Source: Pythium myriotylum (taxonomy: Eukaryota > Oomycota > Peronosporomycetes > Pythiales > Pythiaceae). From it: a DNA stretch of 64,000 bases. Location: assembly GCA_023091665.1 (NCBI GenBank), contig JALJCQ010000012.1, positions 3,100,001 through 3,164,000 on the forward strand. Direction: 5' to 3'. This document shows positions 45,559 through 55,755 of this stretch, in pieces. The stretch's first letter is position 1; each line of letters opens with the position of its first letter. Position numbers and translations under genes: made by a program. The notes beneath the pieces were generated by a model. That model made no database searches and had not been told where the DNA came from. It saw nothing but the letters and a program-made list of their open reading frames with translations.

Positions 45559-47724
45559 CTACGCGTGCCCCATGCGGCGGAGCACGCGGAACGGACCAAT
45601 GAACTTCGGTAGCAACTTGTTGCTACCGACGTTGGTAACTGCATGTGTAGGTAGTGTAGTCGTTGATAACAACACTAAGTCACCTTCATTAAATGAAAGA
45701 GTGTTTCCTCTTCCATTCTCGTCTGAGTTCATCTTCTGTCGATCGACCGCATGGGCGATCGAGTCCTGTACGAAGCGGACAACCGCTTGGCGCTTCAGCA
45801 AGAAGTCCTCTGCTGACTCCGTTTGCTTGGCAGCAGCGCGCGACGAGCGCGCTGCTGAGATGTCCATCTCTTCTTCGACGAGAGCGATGGCGCTCTCGTC
45901 GCCGTCGAAGTCGTCATCATCGACTTCGAGCGCGTCGTCGGTTTCATCGTCGTCGTCGTCGTCGTCGTTCACACGAGCGCGACCGATGACTGGAGCGTCA
46001 TCGGTGGGAGGATCGACCATTACGTCGATCTCCGAGGAGCGAGAGCGGTCCGGGAGCTCGCTCGAGCGAGTCCCTCCCTCCCCTGGAGGAGACTCACTCT
46101 CCAAAAGGGTTGGAATACGTGGATGGCGGAGGCCATTCACGTAGAACGGGGTATGCGTCGTCGACGCATGCACAGAGTTGTTGATGGCGAATTCGACCAT
46201 CGGCAAAAACTCACTCCAACTCGAGAACGAGTGGACGTAGCCTCGAAGAATCTCTTCGATCACGCGGTTCGCGCGCTCTGTCTGACCATCGGTCTCAGGA
46301 TGGTCAGAGGTCGACATCTTAATTCGTGTTCCGAGGGAACGGAACACGGCGCGCCAGAACTCCGCGGTGAACCGTGGATCTCGATCTGACACGAGCTCTT
46401 GTGGCAGTCCATGGTGTCGAAGCACCGTGTCGACGAAGACGCGAGCGCAGCCTTCGGCTGTGATCGTCTCTGGAACTGCAGCAAGATGCACCATCTTGCT
46501 GAAACGATCCACGAACACGAGGATCCCGTTGTTCTTCTGTTCATCTTCGGGAAACCCGAAGATGAAATCCATGGAGACGGACTCCCAGCACTCTGTCGGT
46601 ACCGGCAGAGACTGTAGCGGCGCGCAAAGTGAAGGTCCCGACTTCACTCGCTGGCAAACCTCGCAAGCACGGACGTACTTGCGCACGAACTTGAATTGGC
46701 GAGGCCAATAAAAGTCGCGACTCAACGTGAGATATGTCTTCTCACGTCCACGATGTCCGCTCACGGGAGCATCGTGGTACTCGTACATGATCCGCAGGCG
46801 CAGATCATGATCTCCTGGCACGACGACACGCGGAGTGTCGTCGGCAACGGCGCTGTAGAACAGCAGGCCGTTCCGCTGCGTGTATCGATGAACCTTCGAT
46901 CGATACGAAGCCGGCAAGCTCTTCAACGCTTGCGGCGATGGCCCCGCAAGGTAGGCCATCAAGCGCACGACCTCGGGGTCGTGTGCATTTGCAGCACGAA
47001 TGTCGTCGAGCAGGGTCGACGACGGAACACTGGAGCTGAACGCACTCGCTGCGTTCAGGGAATCTTGGGCGACGACCGTCGGCTCAAAGTCTGGCCGACG
47101 GGACAGAGCATCCGCGACGGCGTTGAGTCGTCCGGGCTTGTACTCGACGGAGAAGTTATACTCCGCGAAGAAAGACAGCCACCTCGCCATGCGCTGCGAG
47201 AGGTGTGGGCTGTTCACAGCCGTGCGTAAAGACGCATGGTCTGTGAAGACCTTGAACGGTCTATCTCCAAGCAGATAGACGCGGAACTTGGCCAGTGCAT
47301 ACTTCATGGCAAGGAGCTCCTTGTCATGCACTGGATAATTACGCTCAGCTGGTTGCAGCTGACGCGACTGGTAACAGACGACGCGCTCAGCGCCGTCGTC
47401 GTCGAACTGCATCAGCGCTGCGCCGATGGCAAAGTCGCTTGCGTCACAAACCACGTGGAATGGTTTGTCCTGGTCCGCGATCGCCAGAACTGGCGATTCA
47501 ATCAAGCTTTGCTTGATGCCTTCGAAGGAACGCTGACACTCAGCGTTCCAAGTCCACTTGGTGTCTTTCTTGAGTAATCGAGAAAGAGGAACAGTCATCT
47601 CGGCGTAGTTGCGCGAGTACTTGTGCAAGTACGCCGCGAGGCCAAGGAACTTGCGCAGTCCCTTGACGTCGAGTGGCGTTGGCCACTCCTTGATCGCTCT
47701 GATCTTCTCGGGATCAGGGCGCAC
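45559..47724 (-). CDS. Gypsy family 2 Pol C-terminal part (RT thumb, RNase H, integrase), copy 1
   Basis: 721 aa, the same as 55,756-57,921 in copy 2 (see there for domains). The start codon shown is internal; the frame is preceded by a TGA at 47,812-47,814 that interrupts RT in both copies. Confidence 0.82.
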   Translation of the reverse strand: MRPDPEKIRAIKEWPTPLDVKGLRKFLGLAAYLHKYSRNYAEMTVPLSRLLKKDTKWTWNAECQRSFEGIKQSLIESPVLAIADQDKPFHVVCDASDFAIGAALMQFDDDGAERVVCYQSRQLQPAERNYPVHDKELLAMKYALAKFRVYLLGDRPFKVFTDHASLRTAVNSPHLSQRMARWLSFFAEYNFSVEYKPGRLNAVADALSRRPDFEPTVVAQDSLNAASAFSSSVPSSTLLDDIRAANAHDPEVVRLMAYLAGPSPQALKSLPASYRSKVHRYTQRNGLLFYSAVADDTPRVVVPGDHDLRLRIMYEYHDAPVSGHRGREKTYLTLSRDFYWPRQFKFVRKYVRACEVCQRVKSGPSLCAPLQSLPVPTECWESVSMDFIFGFPEDEQKNNGILVFVDRFSKMVHLAAVPETITAEGCARVFVDTVLRHHGLPQELVSDRDPRFTAEFWRAVFRSLGTRIKMSTSDHPETDGQTERANRVIEEILRGYVHSFSSWSEFLPMVEFAINNSVHASTTHTPFYVNGLRHPRIPTLLESESPPGEGGTRSSELPDRSRSSEIDVMVDPPTDDAPVIGRARVNDDDDDDDETDDALEVDDDDFDGDESAIALVEEEMDISAARSSRAAAKQTESAEDFLLKRQAVVRFVQDSIAHAVDRQKMNSDENGRGNTLSFNEGDLVLLSTTTLPTHAVTNVGSNKLLPKFIGPFRVLRRMGHA

Positions 47725-47811
47725 GCCGTTCTTGCCGACTATACACCCAAGAACGGGTATCTCGCTGGCCGCGAAGATATACTTCTTCAGGTTCGCGTAC
47801 AGCTTATGCTC

Positions 47812-48764
47812 TCACATAAGTGTGAGAACCTCTCTGATGTGGAGTCTGTGAACCTCCAGATCAGTCTTCCCGTCCATAGCTCGGCTATGAACGAAGACAT
47901 CGTCGAAGTAGCTTGGTGCGAAGGCTCGCACTGGGCGCAATAGATGCGAGACGCATCTATTGAATGTGGCTGGTGCGTTGCTGAGGCCCTGAGGCATCAC
48001 CAACCACTCCCAGAGCATTCCGCTTGGGGTGCTGACGGCTGTGAACGGAATATCCCGTTCACGCATCAAGATCTGATAGAATCCGTCCATCAGATCCATC
48101 GACGAGAAGATGGTGCTCTTCGCCATCCCGTCGATGATGACGTCCTTACTCGGTATCAGCGTTTGCACCGGTATCGTCGCCGCGTTCAACTTGTTGAACG
48201 CGTGCACAATCCGCCACCCTCCTGTTGCCTTGCGCATACAGAAGGTCGGTGAGGGGAGGTAGACTCCCTCACATGGCCAGCAGCGAGACGTTCTGCGAAG
48301 AACTTGTCGATTGCTTCGACCTGTTCACGAGGCAGTGGCCACTGCTTCATGACACAGTACTTCGAACCTGGCTTCAGGTCGATCTCGTGCCGAATGCCTT
48401 TGTCCTTCGGCAATTTGCACGGCACGGATTCGGGGAACACATCCGCGAATTCGACCAAATCCTCGTAGAGAGGATTTCCCTTGAGCGACTCTCAGGATTG
48501 AGCCGAGTACCGCTCAATCCGAGTCTTCTCATCGAGGACGCTCTCGTCCATCGATGAGCTGCTGAGAAGCCGTTCCTTCTCAGCAAACACCACTGCCGAC
48601 CGGATATCGGTCACACATTCGTCCTCCGCGACGAGAATACAGATCTGCGCAATCTTTCCTTGACGCAGATCTCGCAAGAACCGCTTGGGTTCGAGCGTAG
48701 GCAGTGCGGTGATCTCCGAAGTTGACTTCGGAGGCGCTACGACCTCGAGAGTGGATGCACCCAC
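47812..48764 (-). pseudogene. Gypsy family 2 RT region with stops and a frame change, copy 1
   Basis: Contains the same lesions as copy 2: a TGA near 48,492, a frame change near 48,235 and a TGA at 47,812. RT motifs GWRIVHAFNKLN and SYFDDVFVHSR are readable. Confidence 0.75.
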
Positions 48765-48845
48765 TCTCGTGCCGTCATTGACTAAGACGTTGATCGTCTC
48801 AGTTTCTTCCTGCGGCCTTATGCGCGCAGACTCCTCGAGCTGCAG

Positions 48846-49736
48846 TTACGCAACTGCAGCGAGATCTCCATCGCTCGACGTTCTAGTCGAGGCGGAGAGT
48901 CGACGTTGCCTCCTTGCGGGAGACGTCGAGGCCTTCCCCTCATAGTGCTGCCACTGTGGCAAGCACTGTCTTCTTGGCTCGTGCGACTTATTCGCACGAG
49001 GATCTTCCTCACTTGACTCGTGCGGCTCACTCGCACGAGAAGTCTTCGGTGCTGTCTGCGACTCTACGCAGACCCCGGCAGCTGGCTCGACGACAAAGGT
49101 CGACTCTTTGTCGTAGTCTTGGGCAGTCGTACTAACGACCGAGTGACTGATGAGGCCATCACACTCATCTTTCACACGTCCACGTGCATCTGGACGCTCC
49201 AGAACCGGCATCAGGTGGCCACCTGATGACCGAGCGGCGAGCATCGTAACGGATCGATGCCGCCAGCTGACCCATGGCTCGTGTGAACGAAGCCATGGCA
49301 GGCCTAGAATGACGTCGAACTTGTCATCTAAATCGAGTACGACAAAGTCGTCGTCGTACTCATTGCCTTCAAGCGTGTAGTGGAGGCCCACTGCGCGTTT
49401 CATAACCTTCACCGTTGCGCCAGTTGCAAGGCGCACCGTCATCCTCGTCGGAGGAATGTCTCGCTCGACAACGTCGAGCCCCAAAGACTCGATAGACTGT
49501 CGTCGAACAAAGTTGTTCGACGCCCCACAGTCTACGATGGCGCGAAGCGAAGGCGAAGTTCCTTCGACTTCGAGCTCCAAGGTGATGAGGACCTCATCAT
49601 CACCTGGTGTGGCGAAGCACAGAGACTGTGCTTTGGGAGCAGCCTTCGTCAAGAGTCCCACAAACTCTCTTGACGTGACTGGATCAGTAGGGCGCTCCGC
49701 CCCTATTGACCCTGACCGTTTTTTTTTGTTGGTCAT
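48846..49736 (-). CDS. Gypsy family 2 aspartic protease region, copy 1
   Basis: Same as 53,744-54,634 in copy 2: AIVDCGASNNFVRRQ active-site loop and LGLPWLRSHEPWVSW. Expressed from gag by a +1 shift near an A9 run. Confidence 0.72.
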   Translation of the reverse strand: MTNKKKRSGSIGAERPTDPVTSREFVGLLTKAAPKAQSLCFATPGDDEVLITLELEVEGTSPSLRAIVDCGASNNFVRRQSIESLGLDVVERDIPPTRMTVRLATGATVKVMKRAVGLHYTLEGNEYDDDFVVLDLDDKFDVILGLPWLRSHEPWVSWRHRSVTMLAARSSGGHLMPVLERPDARGRVKDECDGLISHSVVSTTAQDYDKESTFVVEPAAGVCVESQTAPKTSRASEPHESSEEDPRANKSHEPRRQCLPQWQHYEGKASTSPARRQRRLSASTRTSSDGDLAAVA

Positions 49737-50820
49737 CACGCTGCTGTTTCTTCGCAGCGTGTTGATCCGACCACTGGACCTTCTTGTCCACGTGGCGACC
49801 GCGTCCATTGCCGCGAGGCACTGGGCGCGCAGCATTACACTCATAAGCGTAATGCCCGGTCTTCTGGCATCGATTGCATTTCTGCAATCGTTTGTCCACG
49901 CGAGGGCGCTGCTCGCTCTCGGCGTAGGAAAGATCCATGGCCTCTGGATCACTTGAGTCTTGTCGTCTGGACGGACGATAAGCAGCAGAATGGACATAAG
50001 CCTGTCGCAGGCTGAAGTCCTCTTGGCGAGCAGCCGAGATCGCGTCGTCGAGTTTATCAAACTCGAGACGGAACATCTGGGTCTTGATCGGCCCATCCTC
50101 GAGCCCCTTGATAAACGCAGCAACCTGCGTTTGATCATCGATGGGATTCTCCACGATGCAACTCACGAGATATCGTGCGTGCTGGGCGTAAGCGTGAATA
50201 TCACGCTTACCTTGCCTGAGATCCAGGAACTCAGCGCGAGCCCTGAACTCGGCTCGAGGCGGCTCAAACGCTTGTTTGATCTTGACCTTGAACTCTTCAT
50301 ACAATCCGAAGCAATACGGATCGTGCAACTTGAGACCGAGCGCCCACACCTTGGCACGACCTGCCAAGTTGGAGATGGCGTAGGTCACTCGCATCGCATC
50401 GCCATCGATGCGACGGGCTTCAATGGAATCGTCGAGTTCGACGAACCAACGCAACAGGCTGTCACCGTCAGCCTTGTACTTGGAGATCTCGATCTTCAAC
50501 AGCTCGACGCGTCGAGGCCGCTCTGCCGCCACAGCAGCAGACTGCTGCTGTCTCAACAACGCTGCTTGTTGAGCGCTCTGCTCGCGCAGAGCTGCAAGAC
50601 TCCCTCTCGCCTCGTTCAGCTCATGCTGGATGAACTGGGCGATACTCGCGTGCTGTTCATCACGCGAGAGCGAGAGGAGCATGGCGCCGACGGCGGCTTC
50701 GCCCACCGTCGCGGCCATGCGCTGAACAGCCTGCCACTCGAGCTCGCTCAAGTGGAGGAAGTTCTCACGCGAGGCGTGGCGACCCTGCACGCCAGGGGTT
50801 TCCGGCGCAGGGGGATTCAT
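49684..50820 (-). CDS. Gypsy family 2 Gag, copy 1
   Basis: 378 aa, identical to copy 2 except Lys for Arg in LRQGKRDIHAY. CCHC knuckle CNRCQKTGHYAYEC near the C-terminus. Confidence 0.85.
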   Translation of the reverse strand: MNPPAPETPGVQGRHASRENFLHLSELEWQAVQRMAATVGEAAVGAMLLSLSRDEQHASIAQFIQHELNEARGSLAALREQSAQQAALLRQQQSAAVAAERPRRVELLKIEISKYKADGDSLLRWFVELDDSIEARRIDGDAMRVTYAISNLAGRAKVWALGLKLHDPYCFGLYEEFKVKIKQAFEPPRAEFRARAEFLDLRQGKRDIHAYAQHARYLVSCIVENPIDDQTQVAAFIKGLEDGPIKTQMFRLEFDKLDDAISAARQEDFSLRQAYVHSAAYRPSRRQDSSDPEAMDLSYAESEQRPRVDKRLQKCNRCQKTGHYAYECNAARPVPRGNGRGRHVDKKVQWSDQHAAKKQQRDDQQKKTVRVNRGGAPY

Positions 50821-50852
50821 AGTCTCTGGGCGGACTACGAAGTGCTACCAGG

Positions 50853-51188
50853 TGTAACGAGGCTGACCTCGTTACGTCACGTACACTGTGGAGCAGTGTA
50901 GGAAGCCCGCAACACAGGGACTTGTGTTGAATCAGGCAAATGGGAAACTGCATTTATGGATTAGGAAACCTAGAAAAACCTACTCTTTGTATATAAAACC
51001 TCGCAGATCCGCCCTCGGATTTCTGCCATCCACTCAATCAGAAGACCCTAGCGCGATTGGTGGGAAATCGGGATAATATCGTAGGATATTATCCAATCAG
51101 GAGACATCGCAACCAGATGGGTTCACGATGTTCCTATCGGACGCCATTGACATGGGTCCGTACCATGTAACGGGCACACCCCGTTACA
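50853..51188 (-). repeat. 5' LTR of gypsy family 2 copy 1
   Basis: 336 bp; appears identical to the 5' LTR of copy 2 (52,292-52,627). Contains paired palindromes at both ends (GTAACGGG/CCCGTTAC and GTAACGAG/CTCGTTAC). Confidence 0.9.
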
Positions 51189-51193
51189 GGAAG

Positions 51194-52173
51194 GCTTTGA
51201 AGCGTCGTGGATGTGGCGTCAAGGATTCTTGCAGCGCAACGAGCTCTCGTTGCGGGCACGCACCCGCCATGGCCAAGTAACAGGTCCCGATGGACTTGTC
51301 GCTCTTTCGGCCTTTTGCGCGCGCGTTTTGCGGCGCATGCCCGAGCACATCGTCGCCAAGTTCTACAATGCTGACCAAACGCCATTTTTTTACGAGTACA
51401 TCCCCAAGGCCACGATCGACAAACGCGGGATCCGCACTATGTGAGTTCGCTGCAGCGGCCGGGACAAGGATCGTTTCACTGCCATGTTGGTCGCGAACGT
51501 CGACAGCGTCATGTACGATCCCTTCGTGGTTCTCAAGGCTTCGCATCTCCAAGCGCCAGCTGGAGAATGAACGATTAAACGGGTCATGAATCACGACTTC
51601 GGCAAGCGCGCCTGGGCGTTCGTCCAGAGAGCGACGGAGGGTCTCAATCTACAGGTCTATGGTATTCCAAAGGGCTGGTGGAATGAAGATCTCTCTGTTG
51701 CGTTTCTGGACTTTCATTTCGGCCACAGAGTCGCGACCGACCAACCTGTGATGCTTCTTTGGGATGATATGAGTGCCCATTGGCCGAGAAGGTCAAGGCT
51801 TTCGCTACAAGCAAGGCGGTGCTGCCAGAGAAAGTTTACTTTCTGCTGCCAGCCGGCAGATGTGGCATGGAATAATCCACTCAAGGATCGTTTGAGACGC
51901 CAGTGTTACGACCGCATGCGCGCCGACATGGCTACACTACCACGCGTCACACCGCCAGACAAAGCGGCCGTTCTGGCGTGGCTCGACACAGCGTGGAAGA
52001 GTCTTTCTCCAAGGACGATTCGGAACGGTTGTGTCAAGTGCGGTCTTCTACCCGCTGAAATGCCGGTGTTGGGAATGGGAGATCAAGAAAATGTAGTGAC
52101 GGTGGTCAATCCGGACCTCTTGGCCGATCTGGAGCGTATTGGTGCTGTGCATGGGGGAGGAGAGACATCTTGA
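51194..52173 (+). pseudogene. DDE_1-type transposase, catalytic part
   Basis: Resumes the frame broken at 43,313: ASWMWRQGFLQRNELSLRAR, then FYNADQTPFFYEYIPKATID with the first catalytic Asp. A degenerate stretch follows at 51,440-51,590. Next come GIPKGWWNEDLSVAFLDFHF, MLLWDDMSAHW with the second Asp pair, FTFCCQPADVAWNNPLKDRL with the third-residue region, and a helical end. A frame change near 52,160 leads into an acidic tail (DADDAESDVSGVNDEDDAV) typical of this class. Several stops and frame breaks mean no activity. Confidence 0.72.
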
Positions 52174-52291
52174 TGCCGACGACGCCGAAAGTGACGTCAG
52201 TGGCGTCAACGACGAAGACGACGCTGTGAACGACATCATTTGCGACGAGACGATGCCAGAGCACGACGTCGCTGACGATATTGGTGGGCGC

Positions 52292-52627
52292 TGTAACGGG
52301 GTGTGCCCGTTACATGGTACGGACCCATGTCAATGGCGTCCGATAGGAACATCGTGAACCCATCTGGTTGCGATGTCTCCTGATTGGATAATATCCTACG
52401 ATATTATCCCGATTTCCCACCAATCGCGCTAGGGTCTTCTGATTGAGTGGATGGCAGAAATCCGAGGGCGGATCTGCGAGGTTTTATATACAAAGAGTAG
52501 GTTTTTCTAGGTTTCCTAATCCATAAATGCAGTTTCCCATTTGCCTGATTCAACACAAGTCCCTGTGTTGCGGGCTTCCTACACTGCTCCACAGTGTACG
52601 TGACGTAACGAGGTCAGCCTCGTTACA
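52292..52627 (+). repeat. 5' LTR of gypsy family 2 copy 2
   Basis: 336 bp, TGTAACGGGG...CTCGTTACA. Carries at least five stem-forming pairs, for example GATAATATC/GATATTATC and CAACACA/TGTGTTG. Confidence 0.9.
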
Positions 52628-52659
52628 CCTGGTAGCACTTCGTAGTCCGCCCAGAGACT

Positions 52660-53796
52660 ATGAATCCCCCTGCGCCGGAAACCCCTGGCGTGCAGGGTCG
52701 CCACGCCTCGCGTGAGAACTTCCTCCACTTGAGCGAGCTCGAGTGGCAGGCTGTTCAGCGCATGGCCGCGACGGTGGGCGAAGCCGCCGTCGGCGCCATG
52801 CTCCTCTCGCTCTCGCGTGATGAACAGCACGCGAGTATCGCCCAGTTCATCCAGCATGAGCTGAACGAGGCGAGAGGGAGTCTTGCAGCTCTGCGCGAGC
52901 AGAGCGCTCAACAAGCAGCGTTGTTGAGACAGCAGCAGTCTGCTGCTGTGGCGGCAGAGCGGCCTCGACGCGTCGAGCTGTTGAAGATCGAGATCTCCAA
53001 GTACAAGGCTGACGGTGACAGCCTGTTGCGTTGGTTCGTCGAACTCGACGATTCCATTGAAGCCCGTCGCATCGATGGCGATGCGATGCGAGTGACCTAC
53101 GCCATCTCCAACTTGGCAGGTCGTGCCAAGGTGTGGGCGCTCGGTCTCAAGTTGCACGATCCGTATTGCTTCGGATTGTATGAAGAGTTCAAGGTCAAGA
53201 TCAAACAAGCGTTTGAGCCGCCTCGAGCCGAGTTCAGGGCTCGCGCTGAGTTCCTGGATCTCAGGCAAGGTAGGCGTGATATTCACGCTTACGCCCAGCA
53301 CGCACGATATCTCGTGAGTTGCATCGTGGAGAATCCCATCGATGATCAAACGCAGGTTGCTGCGTTTATCAAGGGGCTCGAGGATGGGCCGATCAAGACC
53401 CAGATGTTCCGTCTCGAGTTTGATAAACTCGACGACGCGATCTCGGCTGCTCGCCAAGAGGACTTCAGCCTGCGACAGGCTTATGTCCATTCTGCTGCTT
53501 ATCGTCCGTCCAGACGACAAGACTCAAGTGATCCAGAGGCCATGGATCTTTCCTACGCCGAGAGCGAGCAGCGCCCTCGCGTGGACAAACGATTGCAGAA
53601 ATGCAATCGATGCCAGAAGACCGGGCATTACGCTTATGAGTGTAATGCTGCGCGCCCAGTGCCTCGCGGCAATGGACGCGGTCGCCACGTGGACAAGAAG
53701 GTCCAGTGGTCGGATCAACACGCTGCGAAGAAACAGCAGCGTGATGACCAACAAAAAAAAACGGTCAGGGTCAATAGGGGCGGAGCGCCCTACTGA
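52660..53796 (+). CDS. Gypsy family 2 Gag, copy 2
   Basis: 378 aa. N-terminal ~110 residues are helical with a coiled coil (HELNEARGSLAALREQSAQQ). The retrotransposon Gag core spans about residues 110-260 (LLRWFVELDDSIEARRID..., ISNLAGRAKVWALGLKL, FKVKIKQAFEPPRAEFRARA). A CCHC knuckle (CNRCQKTGHYAYEC) lies near residue 315, with a basic tail. It forms the virus-like particle and binds the RNA. The end overlaps the protease frame (+1), with an A9 run at 53,753-53,761 in the overlap. Confidence 0.88.
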   Translation: MNPPAPETPGVQGRHASRENFLHLSELEWQAVQRMAATVGEAAVGAMLLSLSRDEQHASIAQFIQHELNEARGSLAALREQSAQQAALLRQQQSAAVAAERPRRVELLKIEISKYKADGDSLLRWFVELDDSIEARRIDGDAMRVTYAISNLAGRAKVWALGLKLHDPYCFGLYEEFKVKIKQAFEPPRAEFRARAEFLDLRQGRRDIHAYAQHARYLVSCIVENPIDDQTQVAAFIKGLEDGPIKTQMFRLEFDKLDDAISAARQEDFSLRQAYVHSAAYRPSRRQDSSDPEAMDLSYAESEQRPRVDKRLQKCNRCQKTGHYAYECNAARPVPRGNGRGRHVDKKVQWSDQHAAKKQQRDDQQKKTVRVNRGGAPY

Positions 53797-54634
53797 TCCA
53801 GTCACGTCAAGAGAGTTTGTGGGACTCTTGACGAAGGCTGCTCCCAAAGCACAGTCTCTGTGCTTCGCCACACCAGGTGATGATGAGGTCCTCATCACCT
53901 TGGAGCTCGAAGTCGAAGGAACTTCGCCTTCGCTTCGCGCCATCGTAGACTGTGGGGCGTCGAACAACTTTGTTCGACGACAGTCTATCGAGTCTTTGGG
54001 GCTCGACGTTGTCGAGCGAGACATTCCTCCGACGAGGATGACGGTGCGCCTTGCAACTGGCGCAACGGTGAAGGTTATGAAACGCGCAGTGGGCCTCCAC
54101 TACACGCTTGAAGGCAATGAGTACGACGACGACTTTGTCGTACTCGATTTAGATGACAAGTTCGACGTCATTCTAGGCCTGCCATGGCTTCGTTCACACG
54201 AGCCATGGGTCAGCTGGCGGCATCGATCCGTTACGATGCTCGCCGCTCGGTCATCAGGTGGCCACCTGATGCCGGTTCTGGAGCGTCCAGATGCACGTGG
54301 ACGTGTGAAAGATGAGTGTGATGGCCTCATCAGTCACTCGGTCGTTAGTACGACTGCCCAAGACTACGACAAAGAGTCGACCTTTGTCGTCGAGCCAGCT
54401 GCCGGGGTCTGCGTAGAGTCGCAGACAGCACCGAAGACTTCTCGTGCGAGTGAGCCGCACGAGTCAAGTGAGGAAGATCCTCGTGCGAATAAGTCGCACG
54501 AGCCAAGAAGACAGTGCTTGCCACAGTGGCAGCACTATGAGGGGAAGGCCTCGACGTCTCCCGCAAGGAGGCAACGTCGACTCTCCGCCTCGACTAGAAC
54601 GTCGAGCGATGGAGATCTCGCTGCAGTTGCGTAA
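53744..54634 (+). CDS. Gypsy family 2 aspartic protease region, copy 2
   Basis: The frame is +1 relative to gag. An ATG at 53,744 lies in the overlap. The active-site loop reads AIVDCGASNNFVRRQ (DCGA in place of DTGA), followed by DDFVVLDLDDKFDVILG and PWLRSHEPWVSW, the flap and second strand of retropepsins. The last 100 residues are low-complexity and charged, ending at TAA 54,632-54,634. The same frame continues after the stop, so the stop may be an inactivating change shared by both copies. Confidence 0.75.
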   Translation: MTNKKKRSGSIGAERPTDPVTSREFVGLLTKAAPKAQSLCFATPGDDEVLITLELEVEGTSPSLRAIVDCGASNNFVRRQSIESLGLDVVERDIPPTRMTVRLATGATVKVMKRAVGLHYTLEGNEYDDDFVVLDLDDKFDVILGLPWLRSHEPWVSWRHRSVTMLAARSSGGHLMPVLERPDARGRVKDECDGLISHSVVSTTAQDYDKESTFVVEPAAGVCVESQTAPKTSRASEPHESSEEDPRANKSHEPRRQCLPQWQHYEGKASTSPARRQRRLSASTRTSSDGDLAAVA

Positions 54635-54715
54635 CTGCAGCTCGAGGAGTCTGCGCGCATAAGGCCGCAGGAAGAAACTGAGACGATCAACGCCTTAGTC
54701 AATGACGGCACGAGA

Positions 54716-55668
54716 GTGGGTGCATCCACTCTCGAGGTCGTAGCGCCTCCGAAGTCAACTTCGGAGATCACCGCACTGCCTACGCTCGAACCCAAGCGGT
54801 TCTTGCGAGATCTGCGTCAAGGAAAGATTGCGCAGATCTGTATTCTCGTCGCGGAGGACGAATGTGTGACCGATATCCGGTCGGCAGTGGTGTTTGCTGA
54901 GAAGGAACGGCTTCTCAGCAGCTCATCGATGGACGAGAGCGTCCTCGATGAGAAGACTCGGATTGAGCGGTACTCGGCTCAATCCTGAGAGTCGCTCAAG
55001 GGAAATCCTCTCTACGAGGATTTGGTCGAATTCGCGGATGTGTTCCCCGAATCCGTGCCGTGCAAATTGCCGAAGGACAAAGGCATTCGGCACGAGATCG
55101 ACCTGAAGCCAGGTTCGAAGTACTGTGTCATGAAGCAGTGGCCACTGCCTCGTGAACAGGTCGAAGCAATCGACAAGTTCTTCGCAGAACGTCTCGCTGC
55201 TGGCCATGTGAGGGAGTCTACCTCCCCTCACCGACCTTCTGTATGCGCAAGGCAACAGGAGGGTGGCGGATTGTGCACGCGTTCAACAAGTTGAACGCGG
55301 CGACGATACCGGTGCAAACGCTGATACCGAGTAAGGACGTCATCATCGACGGGATGGCGAAGAGCACCATCTTCTCGTCGATGGATCTGATGGACGGATT
55401 CTATCAGATCTTGATGCGTGAACGGGATATTCCGTTCACAGCCGTCAGCACCCCAAGCGGAATGCTCTGGGAGTGGTTGGTGATGCCTCAGGGCCTCAGC
55501 AACGCACCAGCCACATTCAATAGATGCGTCTCGCATCTATTGCGCCCAGTGCGAGCCTTCGCACCAAGCTACTTCGACGATGTCTTCGTTCATAGCCGAG
55601 CTATGGACGGGAAGACTGATCTGGAGGTTCACAGACTCCACATCAGAGAGGTTCTCACACTTATGTGA
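54716..55668 (+). pseudogene. Gypsy family 2 RT region with stops and a frame change, copy 2
   Basis: 54,716-54,988 is a linker (LDEKTRIERYSAQS, then TGA). 55,022-55,294 in the same phase reads VEFADVFPESVPCKLPKDKG and GSKYCVMKQWPLPREQVEAI, the start of RT. Near 55,240 the phase changes and RT continues as TGGWRIVHAFNKLNAATIP, FSSMDLMDGFYQILMRERDI and SYFDDVFVHSR (active site F-D-D). A TGA at 55,666-55,668 replaces the expected CGA before EHKLYANLKKY. Copy 1 carries the same lesions. Confidence 0.78.
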
Positions 55669-55755
55669 GAGCATAAGCTGTACGCGAACCTGAAGAAGTA
55701 TATCTTCGCGGCCAGCGAGATACCCGTTCTTGGGTGTATAGTCGGCAAGAACGGC

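Larger units (their letters stand above)
43314..51188 (-). mobile_element. Gypsy family 2, copy 1 (minus orientation, hairpin-rich)
   Basis: 7,875 bp with 336-bp LTRs and a GGAAG target duplication (43,309-43,313 and 51,189-51,193). It is the inverted, equal-length twin of copy 2 (position p here matches 103,480 minus p there), with only about three differences found in the internal coding sequence. It has gag, protease, RT, RNase H and integrase on the minus strand and a long antisense ORF on the plus strand. Short perfect inverted repeats fill the whole element. Confidence 0.9.

Noticed and set aside
48914..50901. Several plus-strand ORFs (for example 313 aa at 49,960-50,901) opposite gag-pro of gypsy copy 1
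   Set aside because: Opposite strand of gag and protease with clear CCHC and DCGA motifs; these frames have no domain of their own.
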